Of a stretch of 64,000 nucleotides of DNA, positions 1 to 8,537 are shown piece by piece. The stretch comes from JABDCI01 sp964475835 (GTDB lineage: Bacteria > Verrucomicrobiota > Verrucomicrobiia > JABWAM01). Made by a program: the position numbers and the translations under genes. Position 1 is the stretch's first letter. Each line of letters opens with the position of its first letter. The notes below the pieces were generated by a model, which was given only the letters and a program-made list of their open reading frames with translations, was not told the DNA's origin and searched no databases. The stretch lies in the NCBI GenBank assembly GCA_964475835.1, contig CAYYYL010000009.1:1-64000 (forward strand), in the 5' to 3' direction.

Positions 1-283
1 TCATGCCATCATGAATTTGTTTTTGATTCCCATGTGGTTGCTCTCGGGATCGTTTTTCCCCAGCGACGGTGCGCCGACTTGGCTGGGGTGGTTGATGCGC
101 CTGAATCCACTTACATACGGGGTTTCCGCTCTAAGGACCGTGTTGTATTGGGGGCATTCTGGCTGGAGTGGCGTCCAGACTTCCCTTCCGCGTTCCCTTG
201 GAGTTTCGATAATTTTTGCGATCACATTTTTTGTCCTCTGCCTCTGGGTGGTGGGACAGCGAAAAAGAAGCCCTGTTTTATGA
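1..283 (+). CDS. ABC-2 type transporter permease, C-terminal fragment
   Basis: Partial gene entering from the left edge; the first full codon is at base 2. The visible 93 residues carry two hydrophobic stretches separated by the motif NPLTYGVSALR, typical of the last segment of DrrB-like ABC-2 permeases of the inner membrane. The stop codon overlaps the ATG of the SCO1/SenC gene (ATGA, 280-283), so the two are translationally coupled. With SCO1 and DUF420 next door it probably belongs to a respiratory oxidase assembly operon. Substrate unknown. Confidence 0.75.
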   Translation, partial: HAIMNLFLIPMWLLSGSFFPSDGAPTWLGWLMRLNPLTYGVSALRTVLYWGHSGWSGVQTSLPRSLGVSIIFAITFFVLCLWVVGQRKRSPVL

Positions 284-912
284 CGACAACTCCTACTTTT
301 GAGCAACGGTGGCTCCCCCGGGTGATCTGGGGGGTGATCGGAATGGTGATTCTGAGTATTTCAGGAGCCCTTTTGTGGCAAATTCAGCATCGGCCGAAGG
401 TTTCGCCTATTCGTGTTTATGGGGATCTTGCCGATTTTCAGCTGACGGAGCGTACCGGGAGATCTTTTGGGAGTTCAGATTTGAAGGGGCATGTCTGGAT
501 CGCGGATTTCATGTTCACTCGATGTGCCGGGCCCTGTCCCATGATGGCCGTTCAGATGGCCCATCTGCAGGAGGATTTGAAGGATGTGCCCTCTGTCAGG
601 CTGGTGTCCATCAGTGTGGATCCCGATCACGATACGCCCGCGGTTTTGAGTGATTACGCCCGGAATTTTCAGGCGGACCGGGAGCGATGGTTGTTTTTAA
701 CAGGGAAGACCCAGTCGGTGCGGGATCTGGCAATGCAGCATTTTCGTCTGGCGACCCAGATGTCGCCGAATCCCAACGCGGTGCTTCACAGCACGCATTT
801 TGTCCTGGTCGATGGGCGACAACGTATTCGGGGCTACTACGATAGTGCGGATTCATTGTCGGTGAAACAACTGGAACAGGATGTCAGACGCCTTGTGGAG
901 GAGACTCCATGA
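280..912 (+). CDS. SCO1/SenC family copper chaperone for cytochrome oxidase assembly
   Basis: 210 residues from the ATG at 280. This start is chosen over an upstream in-frame start at 34 because it gives a clean membrane anchor (about residues 13-34) and the ATGA coupling with the permease. The periplasmic thioredoxin-like domain has the metal-binding CxxxC (Cys82 and Cys86, in RCAGPCP) and the conserved distal His (His170 in LHSTHFVLVD). SCO proteins deliver copper to the CuA site, or keep its cysteines reduced, in cytochrome c oxidase. It overlaps the following DUF420 gene by 4 bp. Family assignment is firm; the oxidase served is inferred, since no oxidase subunit lies in the window. Confidence 0.92.
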   Translation: MTTTPTFEQRWLPRVIWGVIGMVILSISGALLWQIQHRPKVSPIRVYGDLADFQLTERTGRSFGSSDLKGHVWIADFMFTRCAGPCPMMAVQMAHLQEDLKDVPSVRLVSISVDPDHDTPAVLSDYARNFQADRERWLFLTGKTQSVRDLAMQHFRLATQMSPNPNAVLHSTHFVLVDGRQRIRGYYDSADSLSVKQLEQDVRRLVEETP

Positions 913-1382
913 TTCAGGGTAACATCCTGCCGCCGATCGAAGCGGTATTGAATGGCATCAGTTCCTGCCTTCTTCTGGTGGGATTGTGGGCGGTGAAGAC
1001 CCGGAGGTATCCTCTTCATCGAAATGTGATGTGGATGGCGATGATCACATCTGCCAGTTTTCTGACTTGTTATCTGATTTATCATTTTGGGTTTCATCTC
1101 CATCAAAAATATTACGGAGAGTATCCTGGAATTTATTTTCCAATCCTCTTCACCCACACCATACTCGCGGTGTTTGTGTTGCCCCTGGTCCTTGTGACCG
1201 TGGGTAGGGCATTGAAGGCGCAAAAAGAGGATCCTGAATTTCGATCCCCGCAGGTTACTGCGAGATTTGCGCGCCATCGCAAGATCGCGCGCTGGACGTT
1301 TCCCATCTGGCTTTACGTTTCGGTTACAGGGGTGATGATCTACTGGATGCTCTACCAGATGCCCCAGGCCCCGCTGCCATAG
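909..1382 (+). CDS. DUF420 family membrane protein
   Basis: 157 residues with four predicted membrane helices and histidines beside them (LHRNVM near the first loop, IYHFGFH, FTHTILA, ARHRKIARWTFPIW). This pattern is typical of DUF420 proteins (YozB/CtaM-like), which are linked to biogenesis of heme-copper oxidases. It starts with ATG overlapping the SCO1 stop by 4 bp. Its last 59 bases (1324-1382) also encode, on the other strand, the C-terminal tail of the PEP-CTERM protein. The oxidase role is inferred from family and neighbours. Confidence 0.85.
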   Translation: MIQGNILPPIEAVLNGISSCLLLVGLWAVKTRRYPLHRNVMWMAMITSASFLTCYLIYHFGFHLHQKYYGEYPGIYFPILFTHTILAVFVLPLVLVTVGRALKAQKEDPEFRSPQVTARFARHRKIARWTFPIWLYVSVTGVMIYWMLYQMPQAPLP

Positions 1383-4035
1383 GGTGCGTGGGGCGTCGCC
1401 CGAGGCGGAATAAGAGGCCAAGGGTGGTCATGGCAAACAAAAGGCTGCCCGGTTCGGGAACTCCGTAGGGGATGAGCATGCCATTTCCCGGGAGATCGTA
1501 GGTGGATCTGGCCAGGTAGGCGTTGGCAGGGAGGTTTGCGTCGTAGTAGAGGTTAACGTCCGTGAAGAGGTTGTTGGTATTGGCAAGCGCGCCGAGGTCG
1601 AGGGTGCCCACATAGAGGGCGTTGACGACGGCACCTGTCACCCGGAGGGTGTCGCCCGCTCCGAAAAGTTGGAGTGTGCCAATGGCAAAATTGTTGGTGA
1701 CGTCATTGAGGGTGGTGATCCCGTTGGTGCCACGGTCCAGTGCGGAACTCCCCGTCAGATCGAGAAGGTGGGCTCCGCCAAAATTGGTAAATAGGATGAT
1801 CGCTCCCGACAAATTGAAGAGGTTGCTCTGGGTGGACTGGAGGGTGAGATCGCGTTCGAATTGATAGACATCGCCCGAAGCAGCTTGAAGGTAGCCCGAG
1901 GAGGTGACGGTCACATTGGTGGTGAACACATTGGTGGATGGGTCACTCAGATACCCTCCACTGATGAAGACCGGATTTTCATAGGTGACCTTGCTATTGA
2001 ACACATGAACCGTGCCCGAATTGGTAAAGAGTCCCGAGACGGTGGCGGTGGTATTGGAGATGGAAACGATGCCTCCCGAACCCAGGGTGAAAGTGCTGCT
2101 TTGCCAACGGGAGGAACCGTTTAGGAGGGTGAGATGTTGATAAAGACCCCCATTATTGGTGCCAAAAACATAGGACGTCACACTTGTATTGGTGGCGGCA
2201 TTCAACTGGAAGGTGTTGTTCCCGAGAAAGGTGATATTGGAGATCTGGGGGTTAAAAATATCGGCGGCCGAAACGTTGCGATAGGAAACGGTGCCATTGG
2301 TGAGAATGATGGAATTGAGATCGTTGGTGGTGATGATTGGAGTGCTTGTGGAAAATTGAAAGATCCCTCCGGAGTTGGTGATGACCCCGGTCCCATTGAA
2401 CCCGGTGACCAGATTTGTGGCTTCGAGGGTTCCCTGGTTCAGAATGCGGATGGTGCCTGTTCCCAGGGTTGTTCCGTTGGAACCGACATTCAAGTCCCCT
2501 GCAAGCCAGAGCAGACTGTTCGATCCCGTGATGATGATAGTCCCCGAACCGGAAGCGTTGTTTCCGATGGTACTTGAGCGTGCATAAACCGTCCCTCCAT
2601 TGGTGATGGTGAGACGGGCGTTGAGGCCTGCGGAACCAATGAGAAGGGCTTGAGTATTAGTCCATGCCGAACCTGCATCTGTAATGGTTGCAAGACTGTT
2701 AGTGGCACTCGAGGCGGATCCCACTGTGCCTGTGGAGCTATAGACTTGAGCCCCTGCAGCGACCATTAATTCGTTGCTTACTCCACCAAGTCCGACACTT
2801 AAGGTTGTGCGGTTGGTCCAAAAGGTTCCGTTTCCGGTAACGATAACTTTATTGAGGGCCGCTCCACTTGTTCCAATGGAGCCGGATGAGTTGATGGCAC
2901 GGCCTCCATTAGTCAAAATCATCTGGTTTCCAACGACCCCACTGGCACCCCCAATGGAAAACCCATTGGCCCCATTATTCAGACTTGAACCGCTCCCCGT
3001 TACGATAATTTTGTTTGTATTGCCTCCTGAAAATGATCCCAATTGGCCCCCGAAGGATGTAACTGTGGCTCCATTGCTGATGATCAGTTGATTGCCGACG
3101 GCCGTGCTGTTTCCGATTTGAACGAATTGATAGGTCAGGGAGGATCCACTATCGCTTACAAGAACGGTATTGTTGTTTCCTGAAGCGCCAATAAGGGAGG
3201 TTGGAGTGCCTGTTTTAACAACGCCTCCATTGCTAATGATTAGTTGGTTGCCAGAGGAAGAGTTTCCTACATAAAGTCCTCCTGCATTGCTCCAGATGGT
3301 TCCGGCGCCAGTTACGAGAACCACCCCCCTTCCAGATCCGGATCCAATCGAATTGACTCCACTACCAAGGGTGTTGAGTCGAATGACTCCCCCTAGGACA
3401 TTCCATGTCAGAGTGTTCCCTGCACTGGCGCCAATGACCAGGTCGTTGGAGATTCCGATGATGGAGTTGCTGAGGGTGGTTAGGGTGCCATGATTCAGGG
3501 AGATGCCTGAATTAGTAAACGAACTGCCGTTATTGGTGACGAAAAGCCGGTCGACGACAAGAGTGCCACCATTCATGGCGAAAGTGCCTTTGCCGCCACT
3601 CCCAACGACGAGCGTGGCGCTTCGGGTGGCGTTGGTGATCAGCAGGGTGCCACTCGAGAGACTTACACTGCCGGTCTGACCTGATGTCTGCCCGATGATG
3701 AAGCTATTGGTAATGAGCCAGGAACTCGAACCGATGGCCTGGGTTGTGATGCCGCTGATGGGATTGAAAAAGGCATTGGCATTGGTGACGGTTGTGGTCC
3801 AATTGATGAGGGAGGTGACATCGTTGGTAAAATACGCGTTGTCACTGGGGCCGGGAGGTGTGCTTGTCGGAATATTGTTGGTGAGCCAGTTATTGGCATT
3901 GGTAAAATCCCCCGAGGTCTGATTGGTCCAGTAGTAGTCGTCGGCGCGGAGGGAAGGAATGGCGATGAGAAGGATAAGCAGGAGGCCTTGGACATGGAAA
4001 AGCTTCCATGTCGAAAGGGGGGGCGCCAAGCTCAT
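1324..4035 (-). CDS. PEP-CTERM beta-repeat surface protein (paralogue 1)
   Basis: 903 residues from the ATG at 4035, which gives a signal peptide (hydrophobic core LLLILLIAIP, cleavage near LRA|DD). An in-frame TTG at 4080 with a GAGGAGG sequence upstream is an alternative start. The body is a Gly/Ser/Thr/Asn-rich ladder of units such as IIVTGSGSSL and ISNGG, the T5SS/PEP-CTERM-associated repeat, expected to form a right-handed beta-helix. Near the C-terminus comes VPEPGSLLF, a hydrophobic helix and a basic cluster (RLGRRP), the exosortase/PEP-CTERM sorting signal. Unusually, 21 residues rich in Ala, Gly and Ser follow that cluster and overlap the DUF420 gene. A paralogue lies at 43430-46102. 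Likely exported and surface-displayed; ligand unknown. Confidence 0.85.
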   Translation of the reverse strand: MSLAPPLSTWKLFHVQGLLLILLIAIPSLRADDYYWTNQTSGDFTNANNWLTNNIPTSTPPGPSDNAYFTNDVTSLINWTTTVTNANAFFNPISGITTQAIGSSSWLITNSFIIGQTSGQTGSVSLSSGTLLITNATRSATLVVGSGGKGTFAMNGGTLVVDRLFVTNNGSSFTNSGISLNHGTLTTLSNSIIGISNDLVIGASAGNTLTWNVLGGVIRLNTLGSGVNSIGSGSGRGVVLVTGAGTIWSNAGGLYVGNSSSGNQLIISNGGVVKTGTPTSLIGASGNNNTVLVSDSGSSLTYQFVQIGNSTAVGNQLIISNGATVTSFGGQLGSFSGGNTNKIIVTGSGSSLNNGANGFSIGGASGVVGNQMILTNGGRAINSSGSIGTSGAALNKVIVTGNGTFWTNRTTLSVGLGGVSNELMVAAGAQVYSSTGTVGSASSATNSLATITDAGSAWTNTQALLIGSAGLNARLTITNGGTVYARSSTIGNNASGSGTIIITGSNSLLWLAGDLNVGSNGTTLGTGTIRILNQGTLEATNLVTGFNGTGVITNSGGIFQFSTSTPIITTNDLNSIILTNGTVSYRNVSAADIFNPQISNITFLGNNTFQLNAATNTSVTSYVFGTNNGGLYQHLTLLNGSSRWQSSTFTLGSGGIVSISNTTATVSGLFTNSGTVHVFNSKVTYENPVFISGGYLSDPSTNVFTTNVTVTSSGYLQAASGDVYQFERDLTLQSTQSNLFNLSGAIILFTNFGGAHLLDLTGSSALDRGTNGITTLNDVTNNFAIGTLQLFGAGDTLRVTGAVVNALYVGTLDLGALANTNNLFTDVNLYYDANLPANAYLARSTYDLPGNGMLIPYGVPEPGSLLFAMTTLGLLFRLGRRPTHPMAAGPGASGRASSRSSPL

Positions 4036-4114
4036 GCCACGGATTTTGAAAGGTAAAGGATGGTGCTTGCAAGGATGCAATTGCCTGCCGCCCTCCTCAT
4101 CAGCGTGGGATGGC

Positions 4115-4993
4115 TTACGAAGCCAGGGTGGTGCCAGACCAGATCCAAATACCCGGACCGAAATGGTCCTTGATCCGTTGCTTTAGATGCTTTCCATCAC
4201 CTTCCGACTTGACGACGGCCATCATGGTGGAGCCGCTTCCGCACATCATGGCTCCGAGAACCCCCTTTTGCTGGAGGAGGAATTCCTTGGCGATGCGGAG
4301 GATGGGGAATTTGTTGAAGACAGGGGTTTCGAGATCGTTTTGCAGTGCCCATGGAGATTCGAGAATGGATGAAGGGGATGATTCCTCCAATCCCTCAAAA
4401 ATTCGCTCCATGCCAGTTTTCGATTTTTGATTCGAGATCTGGAGATGTTTGTATGCCCAGCCGGTGGCGCTTCCAAATCCGAAATTGAGGAGAACCACTT
4501 CAAAGGAGACGGTGAAATGAATGGGGGTGAGGATTTCGCCACGTCCCTCACTGAGGGCGGGTTGATTTCGAACGAAAAAGGCGGTGTCCGAGCCAAATTC
4601 CGCGGCGAGATTTTCCAGGGTTCCCTCATCGAGTTCCAGATCCCAGAATCGATTAAGTCCCACAAGGGTTGTGGAGCCATTGGAGGATCCCCCGCCGAGC
4701 CCCGCCCCCAGGGGGATGTTCTTTTCGATATGGATGCGCACGCCTTTTTTCGGTGCGTACTTTCGCCTCAGAAGATCGGCCGCTTTCCAGACGAGATTGC
4801 TGGAGTCGGTTTTGAGGGTGGGATCCGAACAGGTGAGAACCAGATCCTTGGATGAGGATGATTGAAAGGTGAGGGTGTCCGTCAACCCGATGGGAAGCAT
4901 GAGGGTGCGGACGGCATGGAATCCATCCGGACGCTTGCCAAGCACCTGCAGGAAGAAGTTGATCTTGGCGTGCGACGAAAGCGTGAGGGACAT
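4115..4993 (-). CDS. ispE: 4-diphosphocytidyl-2-C-methyl-D-erythritol kinase IspE
   Basis: 292 residues, the normal length for IspE, a cytoplasmic GHMP kinase. It phosphorylates the 2-hydroxyl of CDP-methylerythritol with ATP in the non-mevalonate isoprenoid pathway. The N-terminal AKINFFLQVLGKRPDGFH is the IspE signature. The ATP-binding GHMP motif PLGAGLGGGSSNG follows near residue 95, and a C-terminal MCGSGSTMMAVV matches the third GHMP motif. ATG start at 4993. It stands alone between the PEP-CTERM gene and two unknown genes on the same strand. Confidence 0.96.
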   Translation of the reverse strand: MSLTLSSHAKINFFLQVLGKRPDGFHAVRTLMLPIGLTDTLTFQSSSSKDLVLTCSDPTLKTDSSNLVWKAADLLRRKYAPKKGVRIHIEKNIPLGAGLGGGSSNGSTTLVGLNRFWDLELDEGTLENLAAEFGSDTAFFVRNQPALSEGRGEILTPIHFTVSFEVVLLNFGFGSATGWAYKHLQISNQKSKTGMERIFEGLEESSPSSILESPWALQNDLETPVFNKFPILRIAKEFLLQQKGVLGAMMCGSGSTMMAVVKSEGDGKHLKQRIKDHFGPGIWIWSGTTLAS

Positions 4994-5009
4994 GTCCGGT
5001 CGGTGCTCC

Positions 5010-5576
5010 TCAAGCCATCATCGTTGCACTGTCGGACGTTTCGATGTCATTCGACGCGGTCGACGTTTCCTCGGCGTCCTGCTCCACCGGCGGGGTTTCG
5101 TCACCCAGCATAAGGGCAGGGGGCGTGGGGGCGGTCCCGGCGAGGAAATATCCCGCCTGATGTTGATAGGGGAGCAGGAGGGTGGCCAGAGCATCCCTCC
5201 AAGTTCCCTCGACCCAGTAGGGGTCACGAAGAAATTCGCCGGCGTGGTCAAACTCCGCCCAGAACCAGGTGTAGCTGTTGGTTCCATCAATGAAGCCACC
5301 GGTCTGGGCGACCACGACGGAAAGTTTTTGCTCGGGTGTGGATTCGAGCTGGCAGATCAGCTCTCCCCCGTCGCGAAGCTTCCAGCGAAGATCCCAGTAG
5401 GTCTTGGGATCGACCGTCCAGGTGGTGCCGTGCTTCTGGAGCAGGCCAACAAGAGCGCGACCGAACTGCTTCCAGTTGGCTTCATCCCATCGCGGGGGAT
5501 GAATGATGTCCTGAATGCGTTGGAGGCGAATCCGCCATTCACTGACGATCCGCCGAAATTCGACGGTCGAAATCAC
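5010..5576 (-). CDS. hypothetical protein, 188 aa
   Basis: No family recognised. It starts with GTG at 5576, and that codon overlaps the stop of the upstream gene (GTGA), so the two are very probably co-translated. The protein is soluble and Trp/Tyr-rich in its first 150 residues (for example WDLRWKLRDGGELICQLES and YTWFWAEFDH), with a low-complexity acidic Glu/Ser/Thr tail. There is no signal peptide or membrane helix. Coupling to the coiled-coil membrane protein upstream suggests a partner protein, but the function is unknown. Confidence 0.7.
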   Translation of the reverse strand: MISTVEFRRIVSEWRIRLQRIQDIIHPPRWDEANWKQFGRALVGLLQKHGTTWTVDPKTYWDLRWKLRDGGELICQLESTPEQKLSVVVAQTGGFIDGTNSYTWFWAEFDHAGEFLRDPYWVEGTWRDALATLLLPYQHQAGYFLAGTAPTPPALMLGDETPPVEQDAEETSTASNDIETSDSATMMA

Positions 5577-6331
5577 CGCGCAACACCCTCTCGACGTTCG
5601 ATGTCCGCGAGACGTTTCTCGATTTTCTGAAGACGGAGCTGGCTGGCTCCCCCATCCCTGCGTGCCGTGGCGCGGACGTCTTCAAGTTGTGTCTGAAGCC
5701 AGGTGATCTGTTGTTTTTGGGACTGAACAAGGGTCTCCGCCTGATCGAGGGCGAGGGAGGTTTTGTGCAGATCGCCGCGCAACGTCTGCAGATCGGCGGT
5801 CATCTTGCTGTCCAGTTGTGAAACGGTGACGCTCTGGTTCTGGATCTGGCGATAGAGGACCCAGCCGCCGAATGAGGCCAGGATGGCGACGATGAGGATG
5901 GAGGCGATGAGCGTGACCGCGACTCCGGATAGGAGATTGCCGACGGCGCTCTGTTCCCGTGTCTGGCGTTTGATGTTCTGCTCGTATTGCGAGAAGGTGG
6001 TGGCGGTGGGATTCATGGTGGCTTGAGATCTGAATTCTCGTGAGGGTTTTTTGGGTGGGGATGAAATGTGGAATTCCGCATCGGAGGCGTCCTCCGCTTC
6101 GGGCGCGTGAATTTTGGGCATGCCAGGATTGGCTTGAGGCTGTTCCGGGGATGCGGCGGGTGGCTTCAGTTTGGGATAAGAGGCGTCTTCTTTGCGTGGA
6201 CCGGCCTTCTTGCCCGATGACTTTGAGAGACCGAAATCGAATTCCATGTCGCCGTTGCCGCCCCGGCGAAAGGACTTCGACGATTTGCTCAGGTCCGGCC
6301 TGCTGGGTTCATCGATCGGATCCGGTGTCAT
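5573..6331 (-). CDS. single-span membrane protein with coiled coil, hypothetical
   Basis: 252 residues, ATG at 6331. Residues 1-130 are polar, Pro/Ser/Lys-rich and probably disordered. Residues about 134-158 form one membrane helix (LLSGVAVTLIASILIVAILASF). Residues about 165-245 are heptad-rich (repeated Leu/Ile with Gln, Glu and Lys), predicting a coiled coil on the far side. There is no signal peptide, so it would be N-in, with the coiled coil in the periplasm. The stop overlaps the GTG of the next gene by 4 bp. Function not recognised; a scaffold or envelope-associated role is only a guess. Confidence 0.72.
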   Translation of the reverse strand: MTPDPIDEPSRPDLSKSSKSFRRGGNGDMEFDFGLSKSSGKKAGPRKEDASYPKLKPPAASPEQPQANPGMPKIHAPEAEDASDAEFHISSPPKKPSREFRSQATMNPTATTFSQYEQNIKRQTREQSAVGNLLSGVAVTLIASILIVAILASFGGWVLYRQIQNQSVTVSQLDSKMTADLQTLRGDLHKTSLALDQAETLVQSQKQQITWLQTQLEDVRATARRDGGASQLRLQKIEKRLADIERREGVAR

Positions 6332-6467
6332 GAAGATAATAAATCCTAGGAATCCCTAAGTTTTAGACCAAATCCCCCCGTATGCAAACATCAAACATGA
6401 ACAAAATTTTGGAATCATCGCATGAGTTTTCTTCATGTTCATTTGTTCCAAACCGGGGAGGGATCTT

Positions 6468-7859
6468 CTAAACAAATTTACCAGGATTCAGGATGTCCTG
6501 GGGATCCAATGTGGCTTTGATTCGACGATGAAGTTCTCGGGTTTCCCTCGTCAAGGCCAGAGGCCACCATCGTTTTTTTGCCAGGCCGATTCCATGTTCT
6601 CCGGTAATCACGCCGTTCCATGTAAGAACTTGTTTAAATAATTGATCCAGAGCATGTTCCGATTTTTTTTGCTGCGCGAAATTCCGGTCATCAATCATGA
6701 GGTTAACGTGAATATTGCCATCCCCGGCATGGCCGAAGGAGGCAATCTGGATTCCGTGGCGCTTTTGGAGGGATTGGGCAAAGTGAAAGAGGTCCACGAG
6801 TCGGCTGCGCGGGACGGTGATGTCCTCGTTCAATTTGCGCAAGCCGGTAGCCTTGAGGGAGTAGGAGAAGGCCCTCCTTAATTCCCAGAGGTGTTCGCAG
6901 GATCGTTCGGTATGAGCGGTGTCGAGGCTGAGGGCCCCGGCTTTTTGAATGATGCGGGTGAGTTCCTTCAATTCGGACCGGAGGGAGGCGGGTTTGCCAT
7001 CCAATTCGACGAGAAGATGGGCGTTTCCGCGAGGGAGTTGGATGGGGTGTTCCCCGTCGTGGGAGGCGACGTAACGTCGGGCAGCGTCCAGGGTGAACCG
7101 GTCGGCGACCTCCAGAGCGGAGGGGAGGAAACCGTGTCTAAAAATTTTTTGAACGGCGGCGGCGGCTTGGGCTTCGTTTCGAAAACCGGCGGAGAGACAT
7201 GCGCGTGAGGAGGGGTGAGGGATGAGTCGCAGGGTGGCCTGGGTGACGGTGCCGAGAAGGCCCTCTGAACCGACAAAAAGTCCGACGAGATCGAATCCGG
7301 TTTTATTTTTATGGGTTCGACTCCCTGTCTTTACTATTTCACCGGTGGGCAGGACGACCTCGAGCCCAAGGATGTAGTGTCGGGTGACACCATATTTCAA
7401 ACAGCGTGGGCCCCCGGCGTTGGTGGCGATGTTCCCTCCGAGGGTGCATTCGCGCAGGCTTGCGGGGTCCGGGGGATAAAAAAGGCCGTGTTTCCGTACG
7501 GCGTCCTGGAGGTCGCCGGTGATCACCCCGGGTTCCACGACAGCCACGGAATCCTCCACATGGATTTCGCGGATGCGGTTCATTTTTTCAAGGGAGAGGA
7601 CGATTCCGCCCCGTACGGGAACGCACCCACCGACATAGCCCTTTCCCGCGCCGCGGATGGTAACGGGCACTCGACGGCGGTTGGCGAAGCGCATTATTGC
7701 ACTCACCATTTTCGCGTTTCGAGCGAACACCACGGCGTCCGGACGATGGGCGACAAGCCAGGCATCGCTGGAATATTTTTCCCGGGTGAAATCATCTTCC
7801 AGGACTGCGCCGGAAGGAAGGAGTCTCTTTAATTTTGAAATCCAGGATGGCATGGGCAT
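6468..7859 (-). CDS. glcD: FAD-binding oxidase/dehydrogenase, GlcD (glycolate/D-lactate oxidase) type
   Basis: 463 residues from the ATG at 7859; a TTG at 7883 would add eight residues. The N-terminal half is the PCMH-type FAD domain, with VTIRGAGKGYVGGCVP for pyrophosphate binding and CTLGGNIATNAGG. The C-terminal half is the FAD-oxidase_C domain, ending in FGHAGDGNIHVN and GEHGIGLAKK, which hold the conserved His residues. Such enzymes oxidise 2-hydroxyacids (glycolate, D-lactate) to 2-oxoacids using FAD and pass electrons to a partner. No glcE or glcF gene is adjacent, so the exact substrate is open. The 136 bp before the next gene on this strand show no clear terminator. Confidence 0.9.
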   Translation of the reverse strand: MPMPSWISKLKRLLPSGAVLEDDFTREKYSSDAWLVAHRPDAVVFARNAKMVSAIMRFANRRRVPVTIRGAGKGYVGGCVPVRGGIVLSLEKMNRIREIHVEDSVAVVEPGVITGDLQDAVRKHGLFYPPDPASLRECTLGGNIATNAGGPRCLKYGVTRHYILGLEVVLPTGEIVKTGSRTHKNKTGFDLVGLFVGSEGLLGTVTQATLRLIPHPSSRACLSAGFRNEAQAAAAVQKIFRHGFLPSALEVADRFTLDAARRYVASHDGEHPIQLPRGNAHLLVELDGKPASLRSELKELTRIIQKAGALSLDTAHTERSCEHLWELRRAFSYSLKATGLRKLNEDITVPRSRLVDLFHFAQSLQKRHGIQIASFGHAGDGNIHVNLMIDDRNFAQQKKSEHALDQLFKQVLTWNGVITGEHGIGLAKKRWWPLALTRETRELHRRIKATLDPQDILNPGKFV

Positions 7860-8047
7860 GGGGTTGCGAGTGATCCCATTCAACTGCGAATCCTGACAAA
7901 GTCAACAGGCGACGTCTTCATCTGGGGGGGGGCAATCTCGGAAAAAAGGGGGTGGTTTTCCCGGGAGGGAAAGAGGAACTAGAAAGATGCATTTAAGGAA
8001 CATGGAAACACGCCGATGAATTCAGATAAGTGGAATTAGGGGGGAAT

Positions 8048-8506
8048 ATGCAAATCTACATCTTTCGAGATCATGTTCAGTCGGGGCCCTTTTCGGAGGC
8101 GGAAATCCGCGCTCAATTGACTGCGGGCAGCCTACAGCTTTCCGATCTGGCATGGTCCGAAGGTGTTGCCGAGTGGACGGCCTTGGGTTCCCTGCCGGGA
8201 TTTGGGTCTGTTCCCGTGGTCGCACCGGTGCCTGCGGCGACCGCGACGGTCACGTTGCCTGTGATGGAAGTTGAAAAACTTCAGTGGTATGAATACGCAT
8301 GGATCGGATGGCCTCTTGTTCTTCTTTTTCTTGGAGGTGCGATTGGTGGGGCATGTGGGGGGATGGCGGCGGGGCTCAATCACCAGCTTTTTCGAAAAAT
8401 CCAGCAACCCGTGCTCCGGTATGTGGTCACCGGATCGATTTCTGTGGGGGCGATTCTGGTTTACGTTGTGGTTGCTGGGGCGGTAGTGGCACTTTTTCGA
8501 AAATAG
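8048..8506 (+). CDS. GYF_2 domain membrane protein
   Basis: 152 residues from the ATG at 8048, preceded by an AGGGGGGA stretch that can serve as a ribosome site. Residues 1-51 form a GYF_2 domain (IYIFRDHVQSGPFSEAEIRAQL, then LAWSEGVAEWTALGSLPGF), a small fold common in planctomycete and verrucomicrobial membrane proteins and probably used for protein contacts. A Val/Pro/Ala linker follows, then two predicted membrane helices (about 88-112 and 127-149) with a Gly-rich first helix. It lies between glcD (opposite strand) and the convergent lpxB. Role unknown. Confidence 0.75.
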   Translation: MQIYIFRDHVQSGPFSEAEIRAQLTAGSLQLSDLAWSEGVAEWTALGSLPGFGSVPVVAPVPAATATVTLPVMEVEKLQWYEYAWIGWPLVLLFLGGAIGGACGGMAAGLNHQLFRKIQQPVLRYVVTGSISVGAILVYVVVAGAVVALFRK

Positions 8507-8537
8507 GCATCCCGGTTCCCTCTTAACCAGCAGCCGG

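Noticed and set aside
6380..6450. Inverted repeats around AACATGAA and TTCATGTT after the glcD stop
   Set aside because: Arms are short with a long spacer and no T run; it may be chance in an AT-rich gap.
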